DNA of 64,000 nt, from contig VYZB01000278.1 in assembly GCA_013397455.1 (NCBI GenBank), positions 324,348-388,347 on the forward strand, given 5' to 3'. Source of the stretch: Crotophaga sulcirostris. Taxonomy: Eukaryota; Chordata; Aves; Cuculiformes; Crotophagidae. Below the pieces are notes generated by a model. That model was not told where the DNA came from, searched no databases, and saw nothing but the letters and a program-made list of their open reading frames with translations. Shown here one piece after another: positions 13,601 to 28,600 of the stretch (positions within the stretch are counted from its first letter, which is position 1; every line of letters begins with the position of its first letter). Both the position numbers and the translations under genes were made by a program.

Positions 13601-16600
13601 GAAAACTGAAAAATCAAGTTTTATGAGGATTTGGACAAGATACAGAACTTCTCGTAGGCTGAGTTTTTGAGTTGTTTCTGCTGCTACCTCTCCTGTTTGT
13701 TGCGTGAATGTGGATGCACAAGAATCCAAACAAAAAAGTTTATTTTATCAAAGCTACAATGTAAAAGACGTCAGTATTATGATGACTGTGTTAACTTTTT
13801 TTTAAAAAATACTTCTTCCTAATTTCTGACATATATTCAGTGCTCTACAGAAATTACCTCTGTCCTGTTCATTGCCCTGTTGACAGGGCACTCTTTCCTT
13901 CCATGTGTTTTGAATCTTAATCTTTTAATTTGTCAGAAACTTGTCATGTGTTCTGTTCTAGACTTTCTCTATTACTAAAGAACTATTTTAGAGTTTGCAA
14001 GCCTCCTCCTGTGTATTCATCTGAGGATCTACACTGTAGACTGTCTAAAGCAGTAGGTCAGACAGTAGACTGGGCATTTAGTCTAACTGAGGCAGCCAGT
14101 TTATACTACTTGCTTTTTCTTTTTATTTGGTAATAATACAATATTTATAGCAACAAAATTTCAAACTATTTTTAACAAACGTTTGAACAGTTTCTGAAGG
14201 AGATTTCAATATTTCTTAATTCTTCTTCCTCAGGATGTGAAAGCTGTTTTAACGCATTCTATCCAAAGTGCTCTGCACTCCATTGGAGGTGTGCAGGTAC
14301 TTTTCCCTCTCTTTGCACAGTTGGACTATAGGCAATATTCATCGGACCATGTTGACACAAATATTTGGTGAGTGCATGTACTTATTGTATTCTGTTCTTT
14401 GTTTCTTTTTAAGTAAAGGAAATTACTTCTTGCTTTATTAAGTGGGGTAGTGGTTTAAATTGTCACATGCAAGAGTGAATTATGTCCAACAACAAAAAGG
14501 TGGCCTTTTTACAGGCAGGACCTCAAAGTGAAATGTTGTCCCAAATTTTCTGTGAAAGTTTACATAGAATCAAAATGTGCACATTTCTGTTATACATTTT
14601 TTTGGGGGTAACAGAGTTATAGACAATTCTCTTGAACTTATTCCTGTCATGGAGAAAATCCACTGGAAGTGGCTTCAAGAGAAACTCTAGGAAGGATGAA
14701 TTTTTCGGATACATGAGTTATTCCTTGGAATTTTTTCTTTTTTTTTACCTTTGGGTGTTTTGGAAGATACTGTTATTCATTGTTACTGCCAGGCTTTTCC
14801 TCTGGTTTCAGCTGTGTTTTGAGTCAGTTCAATTTCTGAACATCCAGCCGCTGAAACTGGTGGACCTTCTAAGTTAGAGCAGTATTAATCGCAAAGGGAT
14901 TGTTATTTAGAATCCTGGTGTAGTTTGCTCCGTGTTTCATTGCTGTTGTAATTTCGTGACTGTTTAAAGATGATCTCCATCCATATTGTTGCTAAGAAGG
15001 GAGCGGTCACAATATTCGTTCAGCCCATTTGTACATTCCTGGGTCTCTATTGAACTGGCTGAAACTTGGGACATCTGTGTGATGAGTCAGGGATTTGATT
15101 CAATTGCAAAATGACCTGGAAACTTAATGAGTTTCAGGTGGATAGGGTCTTGATTCATAGGCACTAGTGCTTTGATGTAAGGGACATGAACATTCCTTCT
15201 GGCACCAGCACAGAGTTGAATTAGCTTGAACCAATAATAAAGCTGTGTCTAGAAGACCATTTCCATATCTGCTCATCTGAAAGCAGTAGAAAGTGGAGTG
15301 GTGTTTGATACTGATCCTACAGAAGTTGGTAAATGTAATACAAAGCGGGAAGAAGTACACCCTTAACTGTTGCCTTTCTGCAAGAACATATTTTCAGAAG
15401 AATTTTGCTATTGCACGGTTATCTCAGAATCCAGAATTTCAAGTAGAAGTGCAGTATTTAAAAGCAAGAAATTAGCACTTTCAAAATTTTGTCTTCCTTC
15501 TTGTTTTAAAAATTCTGATCTGAGCATTTATATAACACATTAAATGTATCACTGGGCTGTGTCATGGAAGTGTTAATTTGGAAATACTCTGCCTCACTGT
15601 AACCCTTTAAAAAAACTTCTTTACTGAAACATTGCATTTTTCAGTTCTACTTTATTGGCTTTCATCATGGAGTTGTTGAAGAACTCTATTGCTATGCAAG
15701 AACAGATGCTTTCCTGTAAGGGCTTCCTTGTGATAGGATATAGCCTAGAAAAGGTAAAGCAAATCTTTCTTGATGTCTTATATATATGTTGGGTTTTTTT
15801 GAGAGAAATACTTTTCCTAGACTGGAGGGCTATTCCTTAAGCAGATCTTCTTTTACAGTCTTCCAAAGCCCATGTTACCCGAGCTGTACTAGAACTTTGC
15901 CTTGCCTTTTCAAAATACCTGAGCAACTTACACAATGGGGTGCCCTTGCTGAAGCAGCTGTGTGATCATGTTCTCCTTAATCCTGCAATATGGATTCATA
16001 TCCCAGCACAGGTAAAATTACTTATTCATATGAGTAAACTATCTTATGATGTTTTGATTTGGGAGTGTTGAGACTAAACCTGGACTATTAAGAATTATAG
16101 ATCGTGGCTTCCCAGCAGAAATCATACAGTAACTGTTTTCAGACTCTGCTTTTCTGCATGTAGTAGTCAAGCTTTGCAGACTCCCAAGGTTTTCAGGGAT
16201 TTTGGAAACCTACAGTTTTCTGCAGAGCAGAGAGCTGGCAGTGATTTCTGGAGTCCCCAACCCAGTCAGTGTTGTAGATTCAGAAGGAATTTTAGATGGG
16301 TTAGTTGGCAAAAAGCCAGCAGGTTTTAAGAGAAATTATACTGGGTATTAGATTTGGAGTCTCCATTTAAATTGCCATATTCCCTGCAGAGTATTTTTGT
16401 TTTGGTGAATCTTTGTTCTCTGAGAGTGAATAGCTTGGATGGAAGTTTTCCAGTTGGTTCTGTGTGAAACCTTCTTACCAGTTTTTTTGATCCCCTCCAT
16501 AGGAGTTTTGCATTTCAAAAACTGAGACAGCACTAACTGTGCTACTGTTGAAGTAATTGTAAAACATTTGTTTCCTACAGCTTTAAGTCATTCTTTCTCA

Positions 16601-19600
16601 GAAGAAGAAGGCAAAGAAGATAAATAATTAAGCATGTAATAAATATACAACTTTCTGTAATACTTCATGATCCTGTTGTGAACAGAGGTTGAACTATATG
16701 ATCTCCAGAGGTGCTTTCCAATCTCAACTATCTATACATGTGTGAATACCCCACTTTCATGCTGCTATGAGCGTGGACCAGCTTAAAAAATCCACAGCAC
16801 TCTATAGTAGAAATAAAATGAAATTTTTAATGAGTTTGTGAGGATTTTAAGAGCTTTGTGACTGAGCTATGCAGAGAAAATATAGTTCTTTAAGACATTT
16901 TAATAGGTGAAATTTAAGAATGCAGTTGTCTGATGTGCTGCAATTATGCTGTAATCATTTTTGATCTCCTGATTGGGTGTTGTAGGTTCAGCTGATCCTG
17001 TACACTTACCTGTCTACTGAGTTCATTGGCACTGTTAACATATATGGTGCAATCCGGAGGGTTGGGACGGTTCTTTTGGTCATGCATACCCTGAAATATT
17101 ATTACTGGGTAGTGAATCCTCAGGATCGCAGTGGTATAACTCCCAAGGGCACAGGTGTGTATTCCTTTCTACTCTCACAAACTGGTGTTTGTTTTAAAAA
17201 TGTTGTGTACAATATGTACAATGGAACTGTAATGTTTCAGAAAGAATTTTATTTTAATGTGGTGGATTAACTGTAACGGTTTGAGTAGTGTGCTCTTCTC
17301 CACAGAATATTCTTGAAAGCTTTTTTTCAAAAACTAATGGAAACTTTCCTCAGAAGTCATATCATATGTCACCAAAGACCTATGTGAATTAATGCTAGAT
17401 AGAACTGGTCAGAGAAATGGTAAGGTTTAGAAAGTGTAGAGCTGTGCCTGGAAATGTGGTCTCTTTGTGGAGCTTGTTCAAGTACTGGAAAGGCTTTAAG
17501 TGCTTGTAAGATCTACTGATAATACCAGTATAGCTGAAAACAGGTATTCTGAGCCTATCTGACAGATGTAGGGATCTGAACTTGCTGGAAAACTGCTTAA
17601 CAAGCATGCTTAATCTGGACAGGGAACTCGTGGCAAAAGAAGTAATGAGAAACTTAGAACCAGTGTTGGTACTTGTCATTGACATGGAACACAGAACAGG
17701 AATACTGATCCTAAGAAAAAAACAATGGGAGTAGCTGCTCGATTCAGATATCCAGTACTGTAAAAGGAACTGGGAGAAGTGAAGTGTGCATCAGCATAAC
17801 ATAAATGTGCAGATGGAACTGGCACAGATAAGGGAATTAATGCTTTTTGGAAGTACCATTTTATAACTCTTCTAATTATTGTTCTGTGTTTTATGGGATT
17901 GGACACACAGCCTTGACTAAGGAAGAATAACTTGTATCTCTACACTCTCCTGTAATGAAGAAATGCTCTGAAATTTCAGAGAGAGAAGTAGGTGATGAAA
18001 GGGAATTAGATGTACTGGGAGTGAGTGCTCCTTCGATGTGTCCAGTCTCCTGCTATCATCTTCTCAAAATGACCAACCCTTCCTGTTAGAGGGTTGCAGA
18101 GATTGTTTTGTAGTATTTTGCATCCTGTAAGGAGCAAAGCGTATGTGTGTGTTTTCTTTCTTTCTAGGCGTGGATTTAATTAGTTTCTGAAATGATTTAT
18201 TAAGCCTGAGGCAAGTGTATGTGTAGGACAGTCTTCCTAATACAGTTTAATGGCTTATTTTGACTAGACCAGTCCGTATTGAAAGTAACTGTTCTTAAAT
18301 CAAATATGCCAGTGGGCCTATATATAAACCCAGACTTGTATGATCACTTAGATTTGCTACTTGATTTGCTTTTCCCTGGATTAAGTTCCTGAGAACTGTG
18401 AACCTATGAGCAAATATAAAATCTATTCCTAGAAATGTATTTGCAAGAGTTCATTTGCTTTGTGTATGAAAGCTTTTAGTTGGCTTTGACATTTGGTTGC
18501 ACCTGTTTTTTTAACCTTGCCTCTCCTGGGAACTACTCGGTGTTTGAGTATTTAAAATGTTTCAGTGAAAGTCTGCATTACACAGCGATGGCAGAAGCAA
18601 GTCCTTTTGACTTTGAGTTAACAAGTCTTTGGCTTTCAAGGTAGTCTTTATGTATAGCACTATAAGATTGATTTTTCTTGTATATATAGCCAATGTGGAA
18701 TCATGGCACATAGTTCTTCCTTTGAGTGTTAGCAGAAGGACTTTAAAAACAATAGTAAACTGCAAAAAATTGAGATCTGGAAATTCCGAGGTAAAGTTCT
18801 CATTTCAGTCTTATTTCTTGCATGAAGCTGGTTCATAGACACTGGAAGAAAGTGATAAAATCATGAAAATAAATAGATTGGTTTAGAAAACTTAAAGCTT
18901 TATAAAAACCTTAAAGCCTCACTGGTTGAGCATTTTACTAATAAAGAGTGATAAAATGCATTACTATTTTGTAGTTCAAAGTGGAGGAAAGATTACTTAG
19001 CATTGTGACCCCTTCACCAGAAAATGCCCTTTATGTGAAAATGCATGCTGGGATAATAACAACTGTTAATTTGTATTTCATGTATCTACTTTTCTGCTTT
19101 TGTAGATGGGCCACGGCCTACTCAAAAAGAAATTTTATCTCTGCGAGCATTCTTGTTGATGTTCGTTAAACAGCTGGTGATGAAGGTAGGATAACTTCAA
19201 CTTGTGATAGGATATCTAAGTTTCCTTTCATAATAAATCACACTTTAATATAGCATTTTCTTCTAAGCATCTTGGAGTTGAAAACAGAGAAGTAAACCAA
19301 TACCCTGTGAGGTGCATCTTTTTGTTGTGCTCTTGCCACAGTGCTAAAGGTGCATTTGTCTCTCTTTTAAGATGTTTTTATCGGAAGTAAATCTGTTGAA
19401 TCATTAACTTTGAAATGTTTACTACTGGGGAAGTAAATATTTGATTCCATATTTTGTTCTTGACAATATCACTTGCTCAGAAGTGCTTAAAGACTTAGAG
19501 CAGCATTTGACATTATATGCCGTGGGACAAAGGAGGATAAGAAAGACCCTGTCAATAAGTTCTGCGATTGTTAGGCATTATCAGAATGTTGAAATTCAGC

Positions 19601-22600
19601 AGTTCTACTGATTATAGACTCTTCTTAACCATTTCCTTTTGTAAACTCTGATCAGTATTTTCTTATCTCCCTCCTGTAGACTGTTTTTTCTGCCTTTGAA
19701 CCTAACTCTCTTTTCCCCTCTTCCTCTGTATTGCTAAGGGACCAGTGTGCTGTCTTTGCTGCTACCATTAGCCCCAGCAGTATGGAGGAGTAACTATCGG
19801 AAAAGTTCTGCCCTTTCCTCTCATGCTCTTTCTTTAAATTGGATGTTCTGCAATTGAAGTATCAGGAACAATTTAGCTATCCAACTCTAAAATAAAAACC
19901 AGATAAAAATGAAACTAACAATTAATGAAAGTCTTTTAAGTTTCTGTCAGAGATTTTTAACTTGGACAGTTTTGGATAGAGTTTCACAAGGACAGTAAAA
20001 AGCATATTCATCATAAAACGCTGATTCTTCTACAAATTTTCTGTTTGTACGCAGTGGTGCGAAATCTTTTTGAGAAATGAGAGACTTGCTTTAAAAAAAA
20101 ATTAGAAGTGCTAGAAATGAAGAAGCCTACTTTTCCCTTCCCTCATCTTGTTCTTGGAAACTGTTGTTTTTAATTTTAATTTCCCCAAAAAGGCATACTC
20201 CTGACATAGATGCCATAAATGATTTAAACTTCTGCCAAGTTGATAGCAACTGAAGATAAGATTCTGTAGTGGAAAATAAGAAGCAAACTCAACTATGGGC
20301 ATAACTAACAGGGTTATAGTTAATCATCCAGGTCTACTTTTGGATCCTCTTTACCACTCTAATTTAATTCTTCTATTAATAGGAAGCACTCATTTCAAAT
20401 AATTTGTGTCAGTTAACATGTGTTACTCTAATGATTTCATGTACTATGTTACTATCTAGCTTATTTTTATGCCTCTATTGGAGTAATCTTAATGCACTTT
20501 TATAATCTTCAGTAGGTATTTGTGGGTATTCACTTCCATCTATGAAACTATTATAGTACCAAGTGAAACAAATCTTGTGTGGCTTGCTCTATATAGAACT
20601 GTGTCTTGTAATGATGTTCTTTTGGGAACAGCACTTTTGTACTTGAAAGATGCTAGTTAAAACCTGATTGTTTTTAAAGGACTATGGAATAAAAGAAGAT
20701 GAATTGCAGGCCATCCTCAATTACCTGCTCACTATACATGAGGTAATTTTTAATTTGGGGGTGTGTGCGGGGGGCAGAGGTACTACTGCTGTTTGTGACC
20801 ATCGAATATTTGAATGTTTTCAAATAGTACCTTCTTCATGCCACAAGATGGCTCTGCAGAGGAAGTAGCAAACGTTTTCCAAATCTTTAGTGTAGTGTGC
20901 TGAATTGCCAATATTCTTGCAGTGATTTAAGCACTATGTTCAATGTTAGATTGAAGTTCATTAAGCCAGTAAGTCAAAATGTTTCTTACGTTGTTCTGCA
21001 AACCGATTTACCAAGCAGAAAAACAGATGGTGAGGCTGACTTTAAAAACAAAAAAAGACAAAGCCTTGTTTTATGCTGCTTAAGTAATATTTTTTTTTGC
21101 TTTGTTTTTTCTCTCTTTTTTATTTTGCTTCTTAAATAAAGTGATAAAATTAAAAACATGCATTAAAAAATAAAGACTTATGTTAATGGCATCTAAGAGA
21201 GGCATATAAACTTAATTGGGAGAAAATGTTGGTTACCACTGATACATCTGCATCTTCATACTTTAACACCAGGAAAAGGCACTTTATGCCAGATGCAACA
21301 TCAAAGACAAAGGAAATGGGGACATAAATCTAACCGATCTCATCTCTGTAAGGGTGCTTGAAATGAGTAAAATAAGGAATTAATTGAATTTCACTTCAAG
21401 CAGTATGGCTTTTTCTTTTTTTTTCTTTTTTTTTCTTGTTTATACCTGTACTTTCCTTTTATTCGCTGTGCTGGTTACCCCTGCTTGGCGGTACCATGGT
21501 CAAGCAATTTAAATAATTCTACTTATTTGGAGATGTAAAAAAAATAAGACTCTTGGTAACACGTAAGAGTAAACCAAAAATAGCAGAAGCTTTCTAAAGC
21601 CTTCCGATGAGAAGGTGATATTTGAGCAATCTTAGCAGTTTGCATGTTCAAACCTCAAAGATCCATGAATGCTGAATCCCACAGAATTAGGTATCTAGTT
21701 GTAAATTCAGAATAAAAATAATGAAAAAACGTAACATTCAACTTCTCACAGGGCTTGTTCATCAGTAATAGTGTCTTTAATGTAAGCTAAAAATATAATC
21801 AGGTTAACACAATTGTGCAGGGGTTGTGGAACTGGATCTCTAATAGAGGAACAATCAGAATATGTGTTCAAAAGTGTTGAAAATTGTGTTTTGTTTTTTT
21901 TTTTAAATAAGATGTCATTTTATTACCACAAAGAATGGGAAAGCAAGACAGTTGCTTTCTGCCACTTTGTAGGTTATTCTTAGTTGTAATTAACATGGAA
22001 CAAATTAATAAATTGTAGTTTAGAGTGCTTTAGACTAACGGCATGGAAAACTTTACTGAGCAGCTTGAATTACCCGTTTTAAATGTTGTCTGTGGCAGGT
22101 GGTGGTATTTTTTTTTTCCCTGGGGTGGACATTGGTTAGTAGAGACTTTGCAGTAAGCATTACCCTGTGCCCCAGAAAATGTGCCACAGTTTATTTCTAG
22201 CTCCTGTATAGTAAAAGAGGAGGAAATATACATGCAAACAGATGAGCATATGTGTGGAAGGAAATAGCATAGTCCAATAGTCCATTCCCTGTCAAAGACT
22301 TACATCCCAGGCACAGATGTATCACTCTAAAAAATAAAATATTTTTTTGGTAATATTTTCTTCTGCACTTGCCTTCCAGATCTATAGCTGTTTGGATCAT
22401 GGCCTAGTTGTTTTGGTCCTTGGTTTGCCATTACTCTCCAGACCATTTTGAAATATTTTGTAGTGGTTCTTCAAAACAACATTCTAGCATGCCTGCATTT
22501 TTAATTCAAATTANAATTAATTTTAATTATTTTTTTAATTTTAATTCAAATTTTTAACTTTTATTCAACAGGATGACAATCTAATGGATGTCTTACAGTT

Positions 22601-25600
22601 GCTTGTTGCTCTGATGTCAGAGCATCCTGGCTCTATGATCCCTGCTTTTGATCAGAGGAATGGATTACAGTAAGTTTAAATTTTATAAGTGGACAAAAGG
22701 AAATGGTGTTTTGACCATACTATTACTTGCTAGAATTTCCATGAAATCTGAAAGATCCTTTTCAGTGTATGTGTTACAATCTTAGACTCCTCATGTCAGG
22801 AGATTTTTGTGTCCAGGTTCCAGGTGTTCTTTGGACCAGAAGTGATGTTGGATTTGTTATCAGTGAGGTATTTTTTTTTCCCCAAGCTGTCAATCATGCT
22901 TAAACAGGTAGTGATCAATTTGAGTTAGTCTATAGATTGATGTTATGTCTTCATCTACTAGTACTTAGTCTTTGACCTCCTATTCTTACATATGTTTTAG
23001 AACTGAAAGTACACTGATAAAGATTCATTTGGATTTCTTCTGATCTTTGTTAGCTTTCTTCCTTTTTTTTTTAATGTGTAAAGCATGATGGGACTTCTGC
23101 ATTAGAAACTTTTTATTTGTTTAAATTTAACACTATTTGCTATAGATTGTTCACAAACAGAAAACTATTGCTTAACAGTATTGTGAAAGAAAAGTAGGGA
23201 AAGTAGCAAATTCTACAAGCAGTAAAAACACAAAAGAAGATCTGTTAGAAAAAAGAGTAAGTTATTACTCTGATTTTATGTTGTGGCTCTTGGTGGGTGG
23301 TCACATTATTGAACTTTTCTAATTTAAAGTGAACCGGCCTGGACATAGTGGCGAAAAAATTGGATCAGGCAAACAAATGTAAGAACTATTCCTAGAAGGG
23401 TATGTGGAGTAGTAATTCTCTTGCTGTGTAAAGGCAGACTCTCATTTCATACATTTTGTTGCACCTATTGGTTAACCTCTGTTTATACATATATTTTTTT
23501 CAGTTGCCCTTTCTCAAGAGGCAGCATTCAGGCATATTCATAATTGTTTTCTCCCCTTTTAGTGCTAGGCTGATTTTTTTTTTAACCTATTTTATTCAGC
23601 TTTGACTTCATTTGTATGGTAATGTATTATGTTGTGGGAAACTAATAAAAACTATAAATAATAAAGTATTTGCGTGTCGTATTGGGTCTCCAGTGGAATA
23701 TGTTTGTTTTTATTTAACAACTGGCAGTAGACATTTTTTTATTGACTAGTATGTGAGCAAGTCGGTGTGAATAGTGAGTCCACAGTGAGAAATCACTTTG
23801 TTTTCCTGTCTCATTTGTTACCTTTCTTGCTCCTGTATTGTCTCCAGTCACTTAACGAGTTTGTATTCTTATTGATTTATCTACTTTTTACAATTAAAAC
23901 ACCATATTCTTGAAGCTTANNNNNNNNNNNNTTTTTAATAATTAAAAATTTAAAAGTAACCAATCTAGTGAAGAAGTAGTAAGTATAAGGAAATTTTTTA
24001 ATGCAATTAGATAACCCTCATACTGTTCTGATAAGACAAGCAAGGAAATAGGTTATATTGATTGAAGGAACATTGTACTGTGGACTTGCTTGTTTGTGTG
24101 GTACTGTAGTTTCTGTGGCTGAAGATTTCTCCAGAATAAGTTATTTGTTATAGAGAACTGTTTTTTAATCACTCCTGGGTTTTCACTTAAATTCTAGTAT
24201 AGAATTACATTTTTGGGGGTTTAATTTAGATGTCCTGGGGAATATTTTTAGGTGTGTAAAAGTGAAGGACTATATAACTACTGATGAGAGCTCCATTATG
24301 AGCTATAAATAAGGGCTAAAAACCTCAATAAGACCTATGAACTCTTTACAACTGGCTGATATGAAGTGTGGTATTTTAACATGGGATATTTTTGGAAAGA
24401 CTCAAGAATCATTGAAATTAGATTTTTTTTTTCCTTCACCCTAACAAAGTGTTCTAAATTTCCTCAAAAATTTGGTCAGAAAATATTCACAGTAAAGGCT
24501 GAGTACTCTGTTTTTTTCCCCAATATAATTTTATGGAGTATTAGGAAATTAATATTTCCTTTTTTTTTCAGAGAGTGCTTAGTTGTCCATGTAGGTATAT
24601 GCTAAATCTTATTTCACAAACTTAAAGATCTGTCTTGTGCCATGAACTATAGTCTGACTAAAATCAGATAGTGACAAGATCATAAGCACTTTACTGTCTA
24701 AAAGGTAAGCAATGAATGAAATTAGATGCAACTCCTAAATACGTTTAGGAATCTTTTTATGGGAGATATACAAGGATCAAAAACTTGCATTCATCATTCT
24801 TCACATTGACAAAAGGCAAATATTAGATTTTTCACTGTGTAAATTAACTTCATTTAATAAAAGATTAGGCTTTAATGTACTGCAAATTAATGTTTCAGAA
24901 GTAAATATTAAATACTAGTCTGATTTGTTTTGATTTGGAGCGTGGAAGTCATAGATGTGATGAGATCTGTGCAGTTTTCCAGATGGACAGATTGAATTAG
25001 TAATGTCAAATATATTTAAGGTTACTGGACACTTCCCACTGTAAGACTGTACTTCCAATTGTTTATTAACTTACCAGACTTTCATGAGTTACGTTGACAA
25101 TTTCCTTGCTGTGATTGTTACACTCTTGTTTTCTTTCTTGGGAAAACTTCAACTAGAACTATTCAGCTGGTTAAGTCTAGTGCTTTGCTATGGACACATG
25201 TCTTGCTTTCTTCTTAAACCTTCTTAGAGGAGAATCATAAGTGAGTGTAAAGCATAATCATAAAGAGCTGAAGAGCAGAAACTGATGTAGGTGAAATGAG
25301 AATTATGCCTCCTGACTTGTTGTCATCTTCTGTCCCTCCTGGGGGAGCAGCAGTTCTCACAGATGTCAGATAGTGGTGCTAGTAATAAATCCACCTCTAT
25401 ACATGACATGGCTATTCCTATCTAGACATATTTATACTGAAAACAATTGCTTGCTTAGTTTTCTTGCTAAAATATCTGATTAAGACGATTCTCAAAATAG
25501 GAATTGCAGCAGCCTTTTGCAAGCATGTTTTATATATTGATATTTGGGAGGTATTTAAATTTGATTAAAAATCTCTAAATGTAATTGTAAAATGTGAAAT

Positions 25601-28600
25601 CACAAACGTGTGCCAGTAACAGAAATGTCATGATGGTTTTTTGTAGTCTTAGTAATAGTCATTCTTTTAAATTAGGCTCAGATATAAATTCATTTACAGA
25701 CTACTGCAGTCAATTTGTCATTCCAAAAGTTGATGTGCATTTCAACTCTTTTAGGAAGCCTTGTGTTTTCTCCACTTAGGGTTGTCTACAAGCTTTTAGC
25801 ATCGCAAAGTGAAGGCATCAGGGTGCAAGCTCTAAAAGTGATGGGATATTTCTTAAAGCATCTCGCTCCAAAGTAAGTACTCATTCAGGTCTCAAAGCAA
25901 AAACTTCCGAAAACAGAAGGGAAAAAGGTAGTTTGTAACACATACATGCTGTATATTATCTTGTATACTTGTGTGTATATACACACATGATTGTATGTAA
26001 AGTAAAAAACGTGATATTTGAGGTCAATCACTAATATGCTTCACAGAATAGGAGCTACTATTCTTTAAGTACCCTTCAATTTGTTTGTCATTAATACATT
26101 TCTAATGTGGTGGAATTGCTTGATATTGGCAATTAGTGTCCAGGCCCTATCACTTCCTTACCAAGTTCATTTGATGTTTACTTACAGTATGACTGCCTAC
26201 TTTTTTAAAGTGTTTTTTTTTCATAATTCCACTGAAATTGGTAGCAAGAATTAGACTGGTGAGATTGAACCCCGTGTTACTTACTGAGAACTAGATTTAA
26301 TATGTCTCAAGTTGACTACAGTAGTAGGTAACTATTGAGATTACTGCCCATGGTTGTGTTTTTGAGTGAAATGAAGACAAAGATATCTTTCCCTTAGTAT
26401 TTATCAAGAAATCCCTAAGAATGTATTTCAGCTTTTTGGGCCCCTGGATGAAGGGACCACATTTATAGAAGAGAAATGTCTTCTGTCTGTCTTCAGGGAA
26501 TAACTTGTCCTTTCACAATTTGAATCCTTGCCCAAATCCTTAACCAAAAGCGAAAGACTTAAGGAACAAAAAAGAAAAATATGCTTCCAGTGATTTCATA
26601 TTTCTTGAGGCACACATTTTAAACTTTTTTCCCCCCCTAAAGCAAGTTGAATACATAAGTTTATTTTATCTTTCCGTGCTATTTTAGGAGAAAAGCTGAA
26701 GTCATGCTTGGACATGGATTGTTCTCTTTGTTGGCTGAAAGGCTGATGCTTCAGACAAGCTTAATCACCATGACCACATACAACGTCCTATTTGAGGTAG
26801 TAATATACTGTAGTTAGGATCCAATCTTCCTAATTACTTGTAAGGCATTGTTAGAAAATTGCATACATATTTGTGCTCATATGTTCCAGATGACATTAAA
26901 CCTTAGCGTGATGCAGCTGAGTGTTTTTTTTTTCCCCAACTCAATACTTGAGATACTCCCCTGCCCTTGTAACTTAGTTATGCTTGTTAGGAACAATTCT
27001 AGGTAATGAGTAACCTGAATGTCTCAAACAGACACTCATATAGATGTGGAATTTTATTATAGCAATGATCTTGCCTTATGATGATTGTTTTGATTAGATC
27101 TATTGTTTCTTTTCCAGTGTTTTTAAAATGACCATGTGTACCTAACAGAAAGCAAAAATAGTAGAGTAATATTTCAGGATGAGAATGAAATAAAATATCA
27201 ATAAAGAGAACAAGTGGTTTTTTGGATAATTTTTAGAACCATGGTGAAATAATGATTGTGCTGTAAGAAGAATGTATCCAACTACTTTTCAGTAAACTGT
27301 CTGTATAAACATTGATATGGCATCTCCTTCTTTCTTGCTAGATTCTGACTGAACAGATTTGCACTCAAGTGATACATAAACAGCATCCTGACCCAGATTC
27401 ATCAGTGAAGATACAAAATCCTCGTAAGAATGATACATGTTTCTAAGTGATACCATAAAAAAATCTATTCTAAAAAAGAACATGAGCAAACTTATTAATT
27501 ACATCCATCAATCTTAATTCTGATATCAGTTTTACATTGTCTTTCTTACAAAAGGAAACACAATGTGCAGTTATTTGGATTTTAAGAAGTATTTCTCTCA
27601 AGCTTTTTGACAGACATTTCGTATGTCTAAATTTGTATGTAGTTCATAACTTACCGTTTTTGGCTGTGCAGTCATGTTATGAAATGGTTTTTCAAGACTT
27701 GCATGCACAGGATGCTTTGATTTAATACATTTTAAGGTTCCAGTGACATTCTAATTGCATTATTTAGTGATGTCAGACTAAATTACCTGAAATGTGGAAG
27801 CAGCCTTCATCTTAAGTTACATTCAGTATTGACAGTGCTAGATGGAAAGTAGGAGAAATGTATCTACTTACTGTTTTGGTTAGCTTACTTCATACGAAAT
27901 ATTTTGAAATGAAACTTTGGACATCTTTTGAAATGAGAGAAAAAACTGATATCCTTTCCTGAATTATGTGCATTATTAGTGTGCCCTGTATGTAATACAA
28001 TGAATTTATGATAGCTTTGGGACTTAATTTTTTTTTTCTGGAGAAATAATAGATTTTTCATTTTCACTGCTTTGTCATTAAATGTAGGTCATAGTTGAGG
28101 TTTTGCTGCATGTGGCAAGTGGGGAAAGGGAAAGGAAAGCACAGCAAAGCAGATGGAGAGGAAAGAAATCTGGTTGCAGATCTACCATTTGCCTTTTGGT
28201 ACATCTGAATGAAGCAAGAGATATGAGGAGGTTTCCGTTACTTTCTCTTAAGTCTTTGAAGTCGGCAGTCACTACTGTGGTTAATACAGATCATTAAACA
28301 TATGCCCATGAGAGATTATATTTTATGTCAGGAAGATTTTGTCCCCTTTCTTGAACTTTTTTTGTAACAAATTGTTTATAATAAGTTAAATTCACAAATG
28401 AAATATTAAGGTAGAGCAAAATTTTTCTCATGTATTGATTTTGTAATGGATGTATATTATGTTGACTTTCTCATAAAAAGAAATCTGACAGATTGTGATA
28501 ACTTGTCATTTGTTATGCAGCATTTGTGTTGCTTAAACCTGATAATTAAAGAAAAAAAATTCAGAATAATGTAACTTGGATTCCATTTTCTTCAATTGTA

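Noticed and set aside
17395..17690. 96-codon ORF on - in intron 12, thought to be a retroelement remnant
   Set aside because: No CR1 or retroviral motif could be recognised in any frame. A database search would decide.
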